Assembly: GCA_035551475.1 (NCBI GenBank)
Contig: DASZMX010000091.1
Location: forward strand, 1 to 64,000
Origin: DASZMX01 sp035551475
Lineage (GTDB): Bacteria > Verrucomicrobiota > Verrucomicrobiia > Limisphaerales > Palsa-1400
Direction: 5' to 3'
DNA: 64,000 nt
Part shown: piece after piece, positions 49,995-58,704 of the stretch
Layout of the letters: each line of letters starts with the position of its first letter
Position numbering within the stretch: the first letter of the stretch is position 1
Position numbers and translations under genes: made by a program
The notes under the pieces: model-generated
Databases searched by the model: none
The model's input: the letters and a program-made list of their open reading frames with translations, nothing else
Told to the model about the DNA's origin: nothing

Positions 49995-51257
49995 ATGCGC
50001 ACGATCAAAAATCTCCGCTGGTGGATGATCGGGCTTATCATGCTGGGCGCCATCCTCAATTATCTCACGCGCAGCGCGCTGGCAGTGGCGGCGCCGACAC
50101 TGCTCAAGGATCTGCACATCACCACGCGGGAATATTCTTGGATCACGGGCGCGTTCCAAGGCGCCATCATGCTGCAACCTCTCTGCGGCTATGTGCTTGA
50201 CGTCCTGGGCTTGAAGTTGGGCTTCGCCTTGTTCGCCGCCGCGTGGTCGCTCATCTGCATGGCGCATGGCCTGGCCCATAACTGGCAGGCTTTTGCCTGG
50301 CTGCGTGGGTTGTTGGGGCTCGCCGAAGGTTCAGCCAATCCCGCCGGCATGAAAGCCGTGGCCGAATGGTTTCCGGCGTCGGAGCGGGGTTTGGCGGGGG
50401 GTGTTTTTAACATCGGCGCCTCGGTCGGTTCCATGCTCGCGCCACCGCTCGTCGCGTCGGCGATTTTAATTTATAATTGGCAGATCGCCTTCGTCATCAC
50501 CGGCGGGCTCGGCCTGGCGTGGGTGGCGCTCTGGCTCTGGCTTTACCACTCCCCGGCGCGCCATCCCGCATTGGGGCCGTCTGAAAGCGCCCACATCGCC
50601 GCCGGCCAGGAAGCGCATCTTTCCTTCCAAGCCGGACGTCCTTCCGTTTTAAACTTATTGCGGCTACGCAATTTTTGGGGCATCGCGCTGCCACGTTTTC
50701 TGGCCGATCCAACCTGGGGCACGCTCTCGTATTGGGCGCCGCTCTATCTTTCGACGGCCCGCCATTTCGATCTCAAGCAAATCGCGTTGTTTGCCTGGCT
50801 GCCTTTTCTCGCGGCGGATTTGGGCTGCCTTTTCGGACCGGCCATTGCCTTATTCCTGCAAAAACGCGGCGTAAGCCTGATCAACGCCCGCCGCGGCGCG
50901 TTCACGGTCGGCGCGTGCCTCATGACGGGCGTGGCTTTTGTCGGCTTCGTCACGAGCCCGCTCGCGGCCATCGCGTTGCTTTGCCTGGGCGGTTTCGCGC
51001 ATCAGACATTATCAGTCACGGTGATCACCATGTCATCCGACCTTTTCCAGCGCAGCGAAGTCGCGACCGTGGCCGGCCTCGCTGGAACCTGCGGCAATTT
51101 CGGCTTGCTGATTTTCTCGCTCTTGATCGGCGGGCTGGTTGCCACGGTCGGTTACACGCCATTTTTCCTGGCGCTGGGCGCGCTCGATTTGATCGGCGCC
51201 GCGCTTCTCTGGGCGCTCGTGCGTGAACCTTTGCTCTCCCCAGTTGTTTATGCCTGA
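49995..51257 (+). CDS. MFS transporter, anion:cation symporter (ExuT-like) type
   Basis: 420 aa from ATG 49995 (MRTIKNLRWWMIGLIMLGAI); twelve helices. LNYLTRSALAVAAPTLLKDL, WITGAFQGAIMLQPLCGYVLD, LLGLAEGSANPAGMKAVAEWFPASERGLAGGVFNIG are typical of the ACS family that carries hexuronates and related sugar acids. The last eight bases overlap the start of the GH43 gene, so the two are translationally coupled. A sugar-acid or aldobiouronic-type oligosaccharide released from xylan or pectin side chains is plausible as substrate. Confidence 0.85.
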   Translation: MRTIKNLRWWMIGLIMLGAILNYLTRSALAVAAPTLLKDLHITTREYSWITGAFQGAIMLQPLCGYVLDVLGLKLGFALFAAAWSLICMAHGLAHNWQAFAWLRGLLGLAEGSANPAGMKAVAEWFPASERGLAGGVFNIGASVGSMLAPPLVASAILIYNWQIAFVITGGLGLAWVALWLWLYHSPARHPALGPSESAHIAAGQEAHLSFQAGRPSVLNLLRLRNFWGIALPRFLADPTWGTLSYWAPLYLSTARHFDLKQIALFAWLPFLAADLGCLFGPAIALFLQKRGVSLINARRGAFTVGACLMTGVAFVGFVTSPLAAIALLCLGGFAHQTLSVTVITMSSDLFQRSEVATVAGLAGTCGNFGLLIFSLLIGGLVATVGYTPFFLALGALDLIGAALLWALVREPLLSPVVYA

Positions 51258-52905
51258 AATTCACAACCCCATTTTGCGCGGTTTTAATCCCGATCCCTCG
51301 ATTGTGCGCGTAGACAACGATTACTACATCGCCACTTCCACCTTCGAATGGTTTCCCGGCGTGCAGATCCATCATTCGCGCGACCTGGCGCACTGGCGAT
51401 TGCTCACGCGGCCTCTCAACCGCCCGAGTCAACTGAATATGCTGGGCAACCCGGATTCGTGCGGCGTGTGGGCGCCGTGCCTGACGCACGCGGACGGTCT
51501 TTTCTGGCTCATTTACACGGATGTCAAGCGCTACGGGCGCACGACGGTCGGCGGTGCTTCCGGCGCGTCATTGCGCGATTTCCACAATTACCTTGTCACC
51601 AGCCCGCGGATCGACGGCCCGTGGTCGGATCCGATTTTTCTCAACAGCAGCGGCTTCGATCCGTCGTTATTCCATGACGACGACGGACGCAAATATCTCC
51701 TGAACATGCTCTGGGATTTTCGACCCGGCCAAAACCGATTCGCCGGCATCGTTCTCCAGGAATACTCCGTCGCCGAGCGCAAACTCCTTGGCCAGCGACA
51801 ACTCATCTTCCAAGGCACGCCCCTCGGGCTGACCGAGGCGCCGCATCTCTATAAACGCCGCGGCTGGTATTATCTGCTCACGGCGGAAGGCGGCACCATG
51901 TGGAATCATGCGGTCACCATGGCGCGCTCGCGCCATTTGACTGGCCCATACGAGCTTCATCCCGACAACCCAATCTTGAGCTCCGGCCTGCGGCCCGACG
52001 CCGAACTCCAACGAGCCGGCCACGCTGATCTGGTCGAGACGCCTGCCGGCGAAACCTACATGGCCTATCTTTGCGGACGCCCCCTGCCCCAACGCGGCCG
52101 TTGCGTTCTGGGCCGCGAGACAGCGTTGCAAAAAATGGTTTGGTCCGCCGACGATTGGCTGCGCACCACCGATGGCCAAGGCGCGCCCCATACCGTTGTC
52201 CCAGCGCCGGAATTGCCGCCACACACCTTTCCCGCCGAGCCTTTGCGCACGGAGTTCGAATCGCCGAATTTGCCGTTGGAGTTTCAGTGGCTTCGCTCGC
52301 CGTGGCCGCACGAACTTTTCAGCCTCACGGCGCGGCCCGGTTTTCTTCGCCTCCACGGACGCGAAACCGTGGGCAGTTTGTTTCGCCAGTCGCTGGTGGC
52401 GCGGCGTCAACAATCGCATAGCTGCTCCGCCTCCACCCGCCTTGACTTTGAGCCGCAACATTTCCAGCAGATGGCGGGTCTGATTTGCTACTACGGCGGC
52501 AACAAATTTCATTACCTGCACCTTTCGCACCACGAAGAACTCGGCCTGCATCTGCGCGTCATGTCGGCCCTCCCGGACGGCGTGATGGCCGATGCGTTCA
52601 CGCCTCCCATTCCGATTCCCCCCGACCAATCCGTCGAACTCCGCGTGGAAATCGATCGCGAACGCCTCCAATTCGCCTACCGCCTGGAAAAATCCGCCTG
52701 GCAATGGCTGCCGCAGGTTTTTGACGCCAGCATTCTTTCCGACGAAGCCACCGCGCCCGGCGCGCCCAATTTTACCGGCGCGTTTATCGGCATGGCTTGC
52801 CAGGATCTCTCGGGCGCGGGGCATCACGCCGATTTCGATTATTTTGCCTATCGCGATCGCCAGTTTCGCGCGGCGCCTTTTGCCGCTGGGTCAGACGCCG
52901 CATAA
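51250..52905 (+). CDS. Glycoside hydrolase family 43 (beta-xylosidase/arabinofuranosidase type)
   Basis: 551 aa, no signal peptide, so cytoplasmic. Five-bladed propeller catalytic domain with base Asp in GFNPDPSIVRV, pKa-setting Asp in SSGFDPSLFHDD, and acid Glu in PLGLTEAPHLYKR; a C-terminal beta-sandwich (from about 335) is typical of the XynB-like GH43 subgroup. The ATG at 51250 gives MPEIHNPILRGF, a standard start. It would cleave short xylo- or arabino-oligosaccharides imported by the MFS protein encoded immediately upstream. The substrate is inferred; GH43 subgroups include several activities. Confidence 0.93.
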   Translation: MPEIHNPILRGFNPDPSIVRVDNDYYIATSTFEWFPGVQIHHSRDLAHWRLLTRPLNRPSQLNMLGNPDSCGVWAPCLTHADGLFWLIYTDVKRYGRTTVGGASGASLRDFHNYLVTSPRIDGPWSDPIFLNSSGFDPSLFHDDDGRKYLLNMLWDFRPGQNRFAGIVLQEYSVAERKLLGQRQLIFQGTPLGLTEAPHLYKRRGWYYLLTAEGGTMWNHAVTMARSRHLTGPYELHPDNPILSSGLRPDAELQRAGHADLVETPAGETYMAYLCGRPLPQRGRCVLGRETALQKMVWSADDWLRTTDGQGAPHTVVPAPELPPHTFPAEPLRTEFESPNLPLEFQWLRSPWPHELFSLTARPGFLRLHGRETVGSLFRQSLVARRQQSHSCSASTRLDFEPQHFQQMAGLICYYGGNKFHYLHLSHHEELGLHLRVMSALPDGVMADAFTPPIPIPPDQSVELRVEIDRERLQFAYRLEKSAWQWLPQVFDASILSDEATAPGAPNFTGAFIGMACQDLSGAGHHADFDYFAYRDRQFRAAPFAAGSDAA

Positions 52906-52957
52906 GGGGCAGACGCCGTCATTGCGATTGGTTCCCGCGCGCTTTAAATTAACCGGA

Positions 52958-54490
52958 ATGATAGCCAAAGGCACAGTTTACCTGGTGGGGGCCGGCCCCG
53001 GCGACGCCGGACTGCTGACGGTGCGCGGCGCGGAATTGCTCGCACGCGCTCAAGTGGTCGTGTACGACGCGCTGGTCAATAAAGATTTGCTGCGCCTCGC
53101 GCCTTCCACCGCTGAATTCATTTACGCCGGAAAACGCTCCGCCGACCACGCCATCCCCCAGGAGCAGCTCAATCAACTGCTCGTGGAACGCGCCCGCGCC
53201 GGCCTGTGCGTCGTGCGCCTTAAGGGCGGCGATCCTTACGTCTTCGGGCGCGGCGGCGAAGAAGCGGGCGAACTGGCGGCCGCCAAAATTCCCTTTGAAG
53301 TCGTGCCGGGCGTCACCTCGAGCATTGCGGGCCCCGCCTACGCGGGCATTCCCGTCACGCACCGCAAATATTGCACCAGCTTCACCGTCGTCACCGGTCA
53401 CGAAGATCCTGACAAGGAGGAAATCGATGTGCATTGGAACGAGGTCGCCAAGGCGCCCGGCACGAAGGTCATTATGATGGGCGTCACGCGCATTGGCACG
53501 ATCGCGCAAAATCTGATCGCCAACGGCATGAGCGAAAACACGCCGGTGGCCATGATTCGCTGGGCCACCACCGGACGCCAGGGGACCATCGAAGGCACGC
53601 TCAAGACCATCGCGAGCGTCGTCGAGAAAACCAACTTCAAACCGCCCGCCGTCACGGTGATTGGCGAAGTGGTCGCGTTGCGAAAATCGCTAAACTGGTT
53701 CGAGCGCCGGCCCCTTTTTGGCCAGCGCATTGTCGTCACGCGCACCCGCGCGCAGGCCAGCCAACTCGCCCGCGCCCTCCAGGAGCGCGGCGCCGAAACT
53801 TTGGAAATCCCGACCATCCGCATTGGCCCGCCCCAACAGCGGCAGGTTTTGGTGGATGCGCTGCTCGGCTTGCATTCGTATGACTGGGTCGTCTTCACGA
53901 GCCCAAATGGCGTGACGTCGTTTTTCGAGCATTTCTTCAAGGCCTTTGAGGATATGCGCGATTTGGGCGGCGTCCGCCTCGCGGCGGTTGGTCCGGCCAC
54001 GGCCGCCAAGCTGCGCGAGCTGCATTTGAAAGTGGACGTGATGCCCGAGGAGTATGTGGCCGCGCGCGTCGCCGCCGCCATGGCCAAATTCGAGAGCGTC
54101 GAAAACTTGCGCATCCTCATCGTGCGCGCTGAAGTGGCCAGTCCGGAATTGCCCGCCAAGCTGGAAGAGATGGGCGCCATCGTTGACGACGTGCCTTGCT
54201 ACCAAACCGTACCCGAAACTGAAGACCGCAACGGCGCCGCGGCGCGCCTTCTCGAATCAGGCGCGGATTGGATCACGTTCACCAGCGGCTCAACCGTCGA
54301 ACATTTTCATGCCCGCTTCAACTTGCACGATTTGACCGCGAAGTATCCCGAGTTGAAACTCGCCTCCATCGGTCCGGAAACCAGCAAAGCCCTCGCCGCG
54401 CTCAATCTCACGCCACACTTGGAGGCAAGCCCGCATACCATCGACGGATTGGTCAAGGCGCTCGAAAGTCAGGCGCACGCGCCGAAGTGA
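52958..54490 (+). CDS. cobA-hemD: Fused uroporphyrinogen-III methyltransferase/synthase (CobA-HemD)
   Basis: 510 aa. Residues 1-245 are SUMT/CobA (VYLVGAGPGDAGLLTVRGAELL, VRLKGGDPYVFGRGGEE, VVPGVTSSIAGPAYAGIPVTHR, WATTGRQGTIEGTL), which methylates uroporphyrinogen III to precorrin-2. Residues about 258-505 are HemD (GQRIVVTRTRAQASQLA, WVVFTSPNGVTSFFE, AAVGPATAAKLRE, WITFTSGSTVEHFH, ASIGPETSKALA), which closes hydroxymethylbilane. Fusions of this order are known in several phyla. ATG 52958 gives MIAKGTVYLVG. Other heme genes are not in the window. It feeds heme, siroheme or cobamide synthesis. Confidence 0.95.
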   Translation: MIAKGTVYLVGAGPGDAGLLTVRGAELLARAQVVVYDALVNKDLLRLAPSTAEFIYAGKRSADHAIPQEQLNQLLVERARAGLCVVRLKGGDPYVFGRGGEEAGELAAAKIPFEVVPGVTSSIAGPAYAGIPVTHRKYCTSFTVVTGHEDPDKEEIDVHWNEVAKAPGTKVIMMGVTRIGTIAQNLIANGMSENTPVAMIRWATTGRQGTIEGTLKTIASVVEKTNFKPPAVTVIGEVVALRKSLNWFERRPLFGQRIVVTRTRAQASQLARALQERGAETLEIPTIRIGPPQQRQVLVDALLGLHSYDWVVFTSPNGVTSFFEHFFKAFEDMRDLGGVRLAAVGPATAAKLRELHLKVDVMPEEYVAARVAAAMAKFESVENLRILIVRAEVASPELPAKLEEMGAIVDDVPCYQTVPETEDRNGAAARLLESGADWITFTSGSTVEHFHARFNLHDLTAKYPELKLASIGPETSKALAALNLTPHLEASPHTIDGLVKALESQAHAPK

Positions 54491-54497
54491 AATGCCG

Positions 54498-56282
54498 TCA
54501 CTGCGGCTGGGCCGCAACAAACTGCAAATGATGGAAGCGCGCATACGCTTCGCCGCGCCGCAGCAATTCATCATGCGTTCCAGTTTCGGCGATCACGCCG
54601 TTTTGCAGGACGACAATGCGGGTGGCGCGTTGAATGGTGGAGAGGCGGTGCGCGATCACCAGCGTGGTGCGGCGCGCCGCGAGTTTCTCCAGGGCGGCCA
54701 CCACGAGAGTCTCGGAAGCGGCGTCCAGCGCGCTCGTCGGTTCGTCAAGAATAAGGATGGGCGCAGCTTTCAGGAAGGCCCGCGCCAACGACAGCCGCTG
54801 CCTTTCCCCGCCCGACAAGGTCACGCCGCGTTCGCCAATAATGGTCGCGTATCCTTCCGGCAAACGCTCGATGAATTCCGCCGCGTGGGCGGCGGCCGCC
54901 GCCGCTTCGATCTCCGCGCGGGACGCGTCGGGCCGTCCATAGGCGATATTCTCGGCCAGGCTCAAGGGAAAGAGAAAAGGCTCCTGCAACACAATGGCAA
55001 TGTTTCGCCGTAAACTTGACAGTGTGACTTCGCGGACATCTTTTCCATCCACCAGGACGCGGCCCTGCCACGGATCGTAAAAGCGGGGAAGCAACGCCGC
55101 CAGCGTGCTTTTGCCCGCGCCGCTGGCGCCCACCAAAGCCACTATTTCCCCCGGCTCCAAGCGCAGGGAGACATCGCGCAAGACCGGGCGTTCCGCTTCG
55201 TAGCCAAATGTGACGTGGGAGATTTCCACCCGGCCTTTGCCTGCGGCCAGCAGCGCGGCGCCGGGTCGATCCGTGACGGTGTTCTCCGCGCCTAAAATTT
55301 CGCGCACCCGCGCCGCGCTTCCAGCTGACGTTTGCACGGTGGCCGAGGTGTACATCACCGTGGCAAGCGGATCGTACAACGACGCCAGGTAGGAAAGAAA
55401 AAGCAGGAGCGTTCCAAGGCTGGCTGTTCCCGCCAAAGCCTGCCGTCCGCCAATCCAAAAAATAGCCGACGTGCCGAATGCCATCGTGAATGCCACCCAG
55501 GTTTTGAACCGCAACTGCACCTTGGTTAACTTCGCGGTGGCCGCCACCGTGCGTTCGCAGGCCTCGGCGAATGCCGCGTCGTTGATGGATTCCCGATGGA
55601 AGGCTTGGACGGCCGGAATCGCGGCAAAGGTCTGTTCTGTGATCTCGTAAAGGCGCGCTTCCACCTGTTGCTGCGCCTGGCCAAGGCTCAGCATGGGGGC
55701 CGCGTGGAAATAAAGCGCCGCGGCCAATAACGGGGCAACCGCCAACGCCAGCAGCGCCAGTTCGCCATCCACCCGCCACATGATCGAAAACCTCGCGATG
55801 ATCGCAACCGCCGCCGCGAACGCGGGCAACAGCGCGTTATTGACAATCACCGACACGCACGCGCAATCCGCCGTGGCTCGGCGCACATTGTCCCCCACCG
55901 ATTTTCGCGCATGAAAGCTCAGTGACAATTGTTGCAGCTTGGCAAAAAGATCCGACGCGAGGTCATAAACCATCCGCTGACCGAGGCTGATGTTCGCATA
56001 GGCGCTGGACACGGCAATCAACCAGCTTAGGAGGAAAATCGCCACCGTGGCAGCCACGCACGCCGCGATGGCTTGCCCGGCGCTGAGAGCGGGCCACCAA
56101 GCTGGAGCAGGCTTGCCTTGCAACACCGTGTCAATCAGAATAACAAGCGGCCAGGGCTTCAGAAGGTCCAGCGCGGTTTTGGCGAGCATGGACGTTAGGA
56201 CAGCGGCGAGGGCGCCCCGGCGCCGCCAGGCGTAGCCCCACGCCCACGCCGTCATCCCCCGCAATGGCGACGTCGCATTCAT
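54498..56282 (-). CDS. ABC exporter half-transporter, second of a pair
   Basis: 594 aa. Six-helix membrane domain (about 20-310) followed by an ATPase domain: Walker A GASGAGKSTLAALL, signature TLSGGERQRLSLARA, Walker B ILILDEPTSALD, His-loop VIAHRLSTI. ATG 56282 overlaps the stop of the partner gene (ATGA). Both ATPase sites appear canonical, unlike many heterodimeric exporters with one degenerate site. Exporters of this type move lipids, drugs or peptides. The substrate is unknown; the methyltransferase upstream may modify it. Confidence 0.9.
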   Translation of the reverse strand: MNATSPLRGMTAWAWGYAWRRRGALAAVLTSMLAKTALDLLKPWPLVILIDTVLQGKPAPAWWPALSAGQAIAACVAATVAIFLLSWLIAVSSAYANISLGQRMVYDLASDLFAKLQQLSLSFHARKSVGDNVRRATADCACVSVIVNNALLPAFAAAVAIIARFSIMWRVDGELALLALAVAPLLAAALYFHAAPMLSLGQAQQQVEARLYEITEQTFAAIPAVQAFHRESINDAAFAEACERTVAATAKLTKVQLRFKTWVAFTMAFGTSAIFWIGGRQALAGTASLGTLLLFLSYLASLYDPLATVMYTSATVQTSAGSAARVREILGAENTVTDRPGAALLAAGKGRVEISHVTFGYEAERPVLRDVSLRLEPGEIVALVGASGAGKSTLAALLPRFYDPWQGRVLVDGKDVREVTLSSLRRNIAIVLQEPFLFPLSLAENIAYGRPDASRAEIEAAAAAAHAAEFIERLPEGYATIIGERGVTLSGGERQRLSLARAFLKAAPILILDEPTSALDAASETLVVAALEKLAARRTTLVIAHRLSTIQRATRIVVLQNGVIAETGTHDELLRRGEAYARFHHLQFVAAQPQ

Positions 56283-57964
56283 GACGCGCCACGCAAGACG
56301 CCATTTTCCAGCGCCAGAACGCGCTGCGCCCGTCGTATGGTTGACGGACGGTGGGCGATGACGAGCGTGGCGCGCCCGGCGGCCAGCCGCTCCCACGCGT
56401 CGAAAATTAATTCTTCCGTGGCCGCGTCCAGCGCGCTGGTCGGCTCGTCGAGAATCAGAATGGGCGCATTTTTCAGCCATGCGCGCGCCAGGGCCAACCG
56501 CTGCCGCTCCCCGCCGGACAATGTGCCGCCGCGCTCGCCCAAAATCGTGTCGTACTTCTGCGGCAGGCGGGCGATAAAATCGTGCGCGAGCGCCGCCCGG
56601 GCCGCGACTTCAATTTCCGCGCGGCTGGCGCCGGGTTTCCCAAATGCGATGTTGTCCGCGATGGAAATCGGAAACAAAAACGGCTCTTGCAAAACCATCG
56701 CCACCTGCGCGCGCAAAGTTTCAAGCGTCATGTCCCGGACATCTCCGCCATCCACGCGCACGGCTCCCTCCCATGGATCAAAAAAGCGCGGGATCAATTG
56801 CGCCAGCGTGGTTTTTCCGGCCCCGCTTGGACCGGTGAGGGCGACGATTTCGCCCGGCTCCAATCGCAGGGAAATTCCGCGCAAAACCGGACGGTCCGGC
56901 TCATAGCCAAATGTCACCCCGTCCAGTTCAACCTGTCCCCGCAACTTCGGTCGCGTCAAGGCGTCGGGCCGCTCCGAGATTTCCGGAGGCGCGTCGAGAA
57001 TTTCCATCACCCGATCCACGCTCGCATCAAAATTCAGCAGTGTGGTGTGAACGCCCGCCAGCGTCTTCAACGGCGCTTGCAGCGCATTCAGGTAAAACAC
57101 AAACGCCAGCAAACTGCCGACGGTCAGCCGATGATCCTGCACTCGAACCGCGCCCATCCAGAGGATCGCGCCGGAACCGAGCGCCGCAATCAACCCTGAA
57201 CTCAACCCATTGAGGCTGCCCAAAAATGCGCCGCGCTGATGAGCGCGCACCGCGCGTTCCGCCAGGTTTCCGAAACGCATCTGTTCGCGTTGCTCCTGCC
57301 CGAAAGCTTGCACCACCGGAATTCCGGTTAGCGTCTGTTGAATGTGAGATTGCACCCGCGTTTCGATGTCGCGCTTGAGCCGGGCCGCCAATTGCAACGG
57401 TTTGGTCACCCAAAAAGAAGCAGCCACCATGCACGGCGCCATCACCAGCGTCACCAGGGTCATGGTCGCATCCATGCGCGCCATCAGCGTCATCATCAAA
57501 AGCAGCGTGAGCAATGCCTGCGACGGGCCAGCGAGCAAGGCATCGCAGAATTGATAGACACACCAACTGTCCGTGGTGACGCGGGCCATCGCGTCCGCCA
57601 CCGGCGCGCGGCTGTGAAAAATCAGCGAACGCCGTTGCAACCGCGCAAATAAATCCTCCGCCAAGCTGTAAACCATACGGCGCCCGCCGAGCGTCCAGGA
57701 GTAAGCCATCATGCTTTCCAAAAGGGAGGGCAAAAGCAGTAACACCAAGGCGCTCAGGGCAATGATTCCCACCGGCGCCGGAGCTTTGGCCGTCACCGCG
57801 TCCGCCAGCCATTTCACCGGCCACGGTTGCAGGGCGGCAAGGATCGAGGCGCCAAGCGCTCCCGCCAGGATGCGGATGAAATAGGCGCGTTGCGGGCGGA
57901 TATAGGGCAGGAATCTTCGATGGCGCCGCCCGATCCGCGAAGGCATCGATGTTCGCCCGCTCAT
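56279..57964 (-). CDS. ABC exporter half-transporter, first of a pair
   Basis: 561 aa. Membrane domain (about 25-300) with LGGRRMVYSLAEDLFARLQR and QSHIQQTLTGIPVVQAFGQE, then an ATPase with Walker A GPSGAGKTTLAQLI, signature TLSGGERQRLALARA, Walker B ILILDEPTSALD and His-loop VIAHRPSTI (Pro where Leu is usual). Starts ten bases after the methyltransferase stop on the minus strand and overlaps the second half-transporter by four bases. The two are similar over their full length, so they probably form a heterodimer. Confidence 0.9.
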   Translation of the reverse strand: MSGRTSMPSRIGRRHRRFLPYIRPQRAYFIRILAGALGASILAALQPWPVKWLADAVTAKAPAPVGIIALSALVLLLLPSLLESMMAYSWTLGGRRMVYSLAEDLFARLQRRSLIFHSRAPVADAMARVTTDSWCVYQFCDALLAGPSQALLTLLLMMTLMARMDATMTLVTLVMAPCMVAASFWVTKPLQLAARLKRDIETRVQSHIQQTLTGIPVVQAFGQEQREQMRFGNLAERAVRAHQRGAFLGSLNGLSSGLIAALGSGAILWMGAVRVQDHRLTVGSLLAFVFYLNALQAPLKTLAGVHTTLLNFDASVDRVMEILDAPPEISERPDALTRPKLRGQVELDGVTFGYEPDRPVLRGISLRLEPGEIVALTGPSGAGKTTLAQLIPRFFDPWEGAVRVDGGDVRDMTLETLRAQVAMVLQEPFLFPISIADNIAFGKPGASRAEIEVAARAALAHDFIARLPQKYDTILGERGGTLSGGERQRLALARAWLKNAPILILDEPTSALDAATEELIFDAWERLAAGRATLVIAHRPSTIRRAQRVLALENGVLRGAS

Positions 57965-57973
57965 CGGAATTCC

Positions 57974-58687
57974 CTACGCGGGCTTCCGCGCTCCGAAGGC
58001 GGCAAAGCAACTGTTTTTATGCAGAATTTCCGGCCGCTGAAATCCCACCGCGCGCAGCAAATCCACTTGAAACATCAGCGGACGCGGCGTGTCCTCACGT
58101 TCGACGTAGGCAAAAACGTGGTCGCGATAAGCGGTGTCTTTCAACGACGCAAGATAATCCCCATAACGCCGCCACATCAGCGCTTGCACCTTGGAATCGG
58201 AATGCTCGATCAAATCAGAAATCCAGAACGATCCTCCGGGCCGCAGCGCCGCGTAAACTTTGGCGAACACCGCGCGCCACTCGTCCTCGCCGCGCAGATG
58301 ATGCAAAACGGCTGCCGCGACCACGATGTCAAAGCTAGCGTCCGGCCAGGCCAATTCCCGGATGTCTCCCTGGCAGGTGGTGGTTTTGCCCGGAGTGGCG
58401 GCCCCGACGCGTTGCGCGGCGCGCTCCAACATGGGCCGGCTCAAATCAACGAGTGTGACATCGAGCGCCGGCAGGCGCTCCAAAACTTTTAAGGAGTAAT
58501 TCCCGGCGCCGCAGCCGATATCCAGCAGCGCGCGGGCGTGCGGCGTGGTGGCGGCGGCGCTGGCGGCGATCAATTCCAACGCCAGCGGCGCGTCAATCGT
58601 CGCCGATTGGCCGGACTCCAAATTGGAAAACCGCTCCACATCCTGATCGAAACGGGTGCGGATTTCATCAACCGTCGATTTGTTCAT
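57974..58687 (-). CDS. Class I SAM-dependent methyltransferase
   Basis: 237 aa. SAM-binding motif I LLDIGCGAGNYSLKVLERL, motif II VTLVDLSRPMLERA, the acidic GDIRELAWPDASFDIVVAAAVLHHL and LRPGGSFWISDLIEH identify a small-molecule type methyltransferase. The aromatic/Trp-rich segment QALMWRRYGDYLASL may form the substrate pocket. It is 17 bases after rho on the same strand and ten bases before the ABC exporter pair, so it may modify the exported compound. Substrate not identifiable. Confidence 0.85.
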   Translation of the reverse strand: MNKSTVDEIRTRFDQDVERFSNLESGQSATIDAPLALELIAASAAATTPHARALLDIGCGAGNYSLKVLERLPALDVTLVDLSRPMLERAAQRVGAATPGKTTTCQGDIRELAWPDASFDIVVAAAVLHHLRGEDEWRAVFAKVYAALRPGGSFWISDLIEHSDSKVQALMWRRYGDYLASLKDTAYRDHVFAYVEREDTPRPLMFQVDLLRAVGFQRPEILHKNSCFAAFGARKPA

Positions 58688-58704
58688 CTGCGGCCGGATT
58701 AGGA

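Noticed and set aside
54498..57964. Degenerate ATPase site in the ABC exporter pair
   Set aside because: Walker A, signature and Walker B motifs, including the catalytic Glu after Walker B, are intact in both proteins; only a Leu-to-Pro change after the His-loop in one of them differs.
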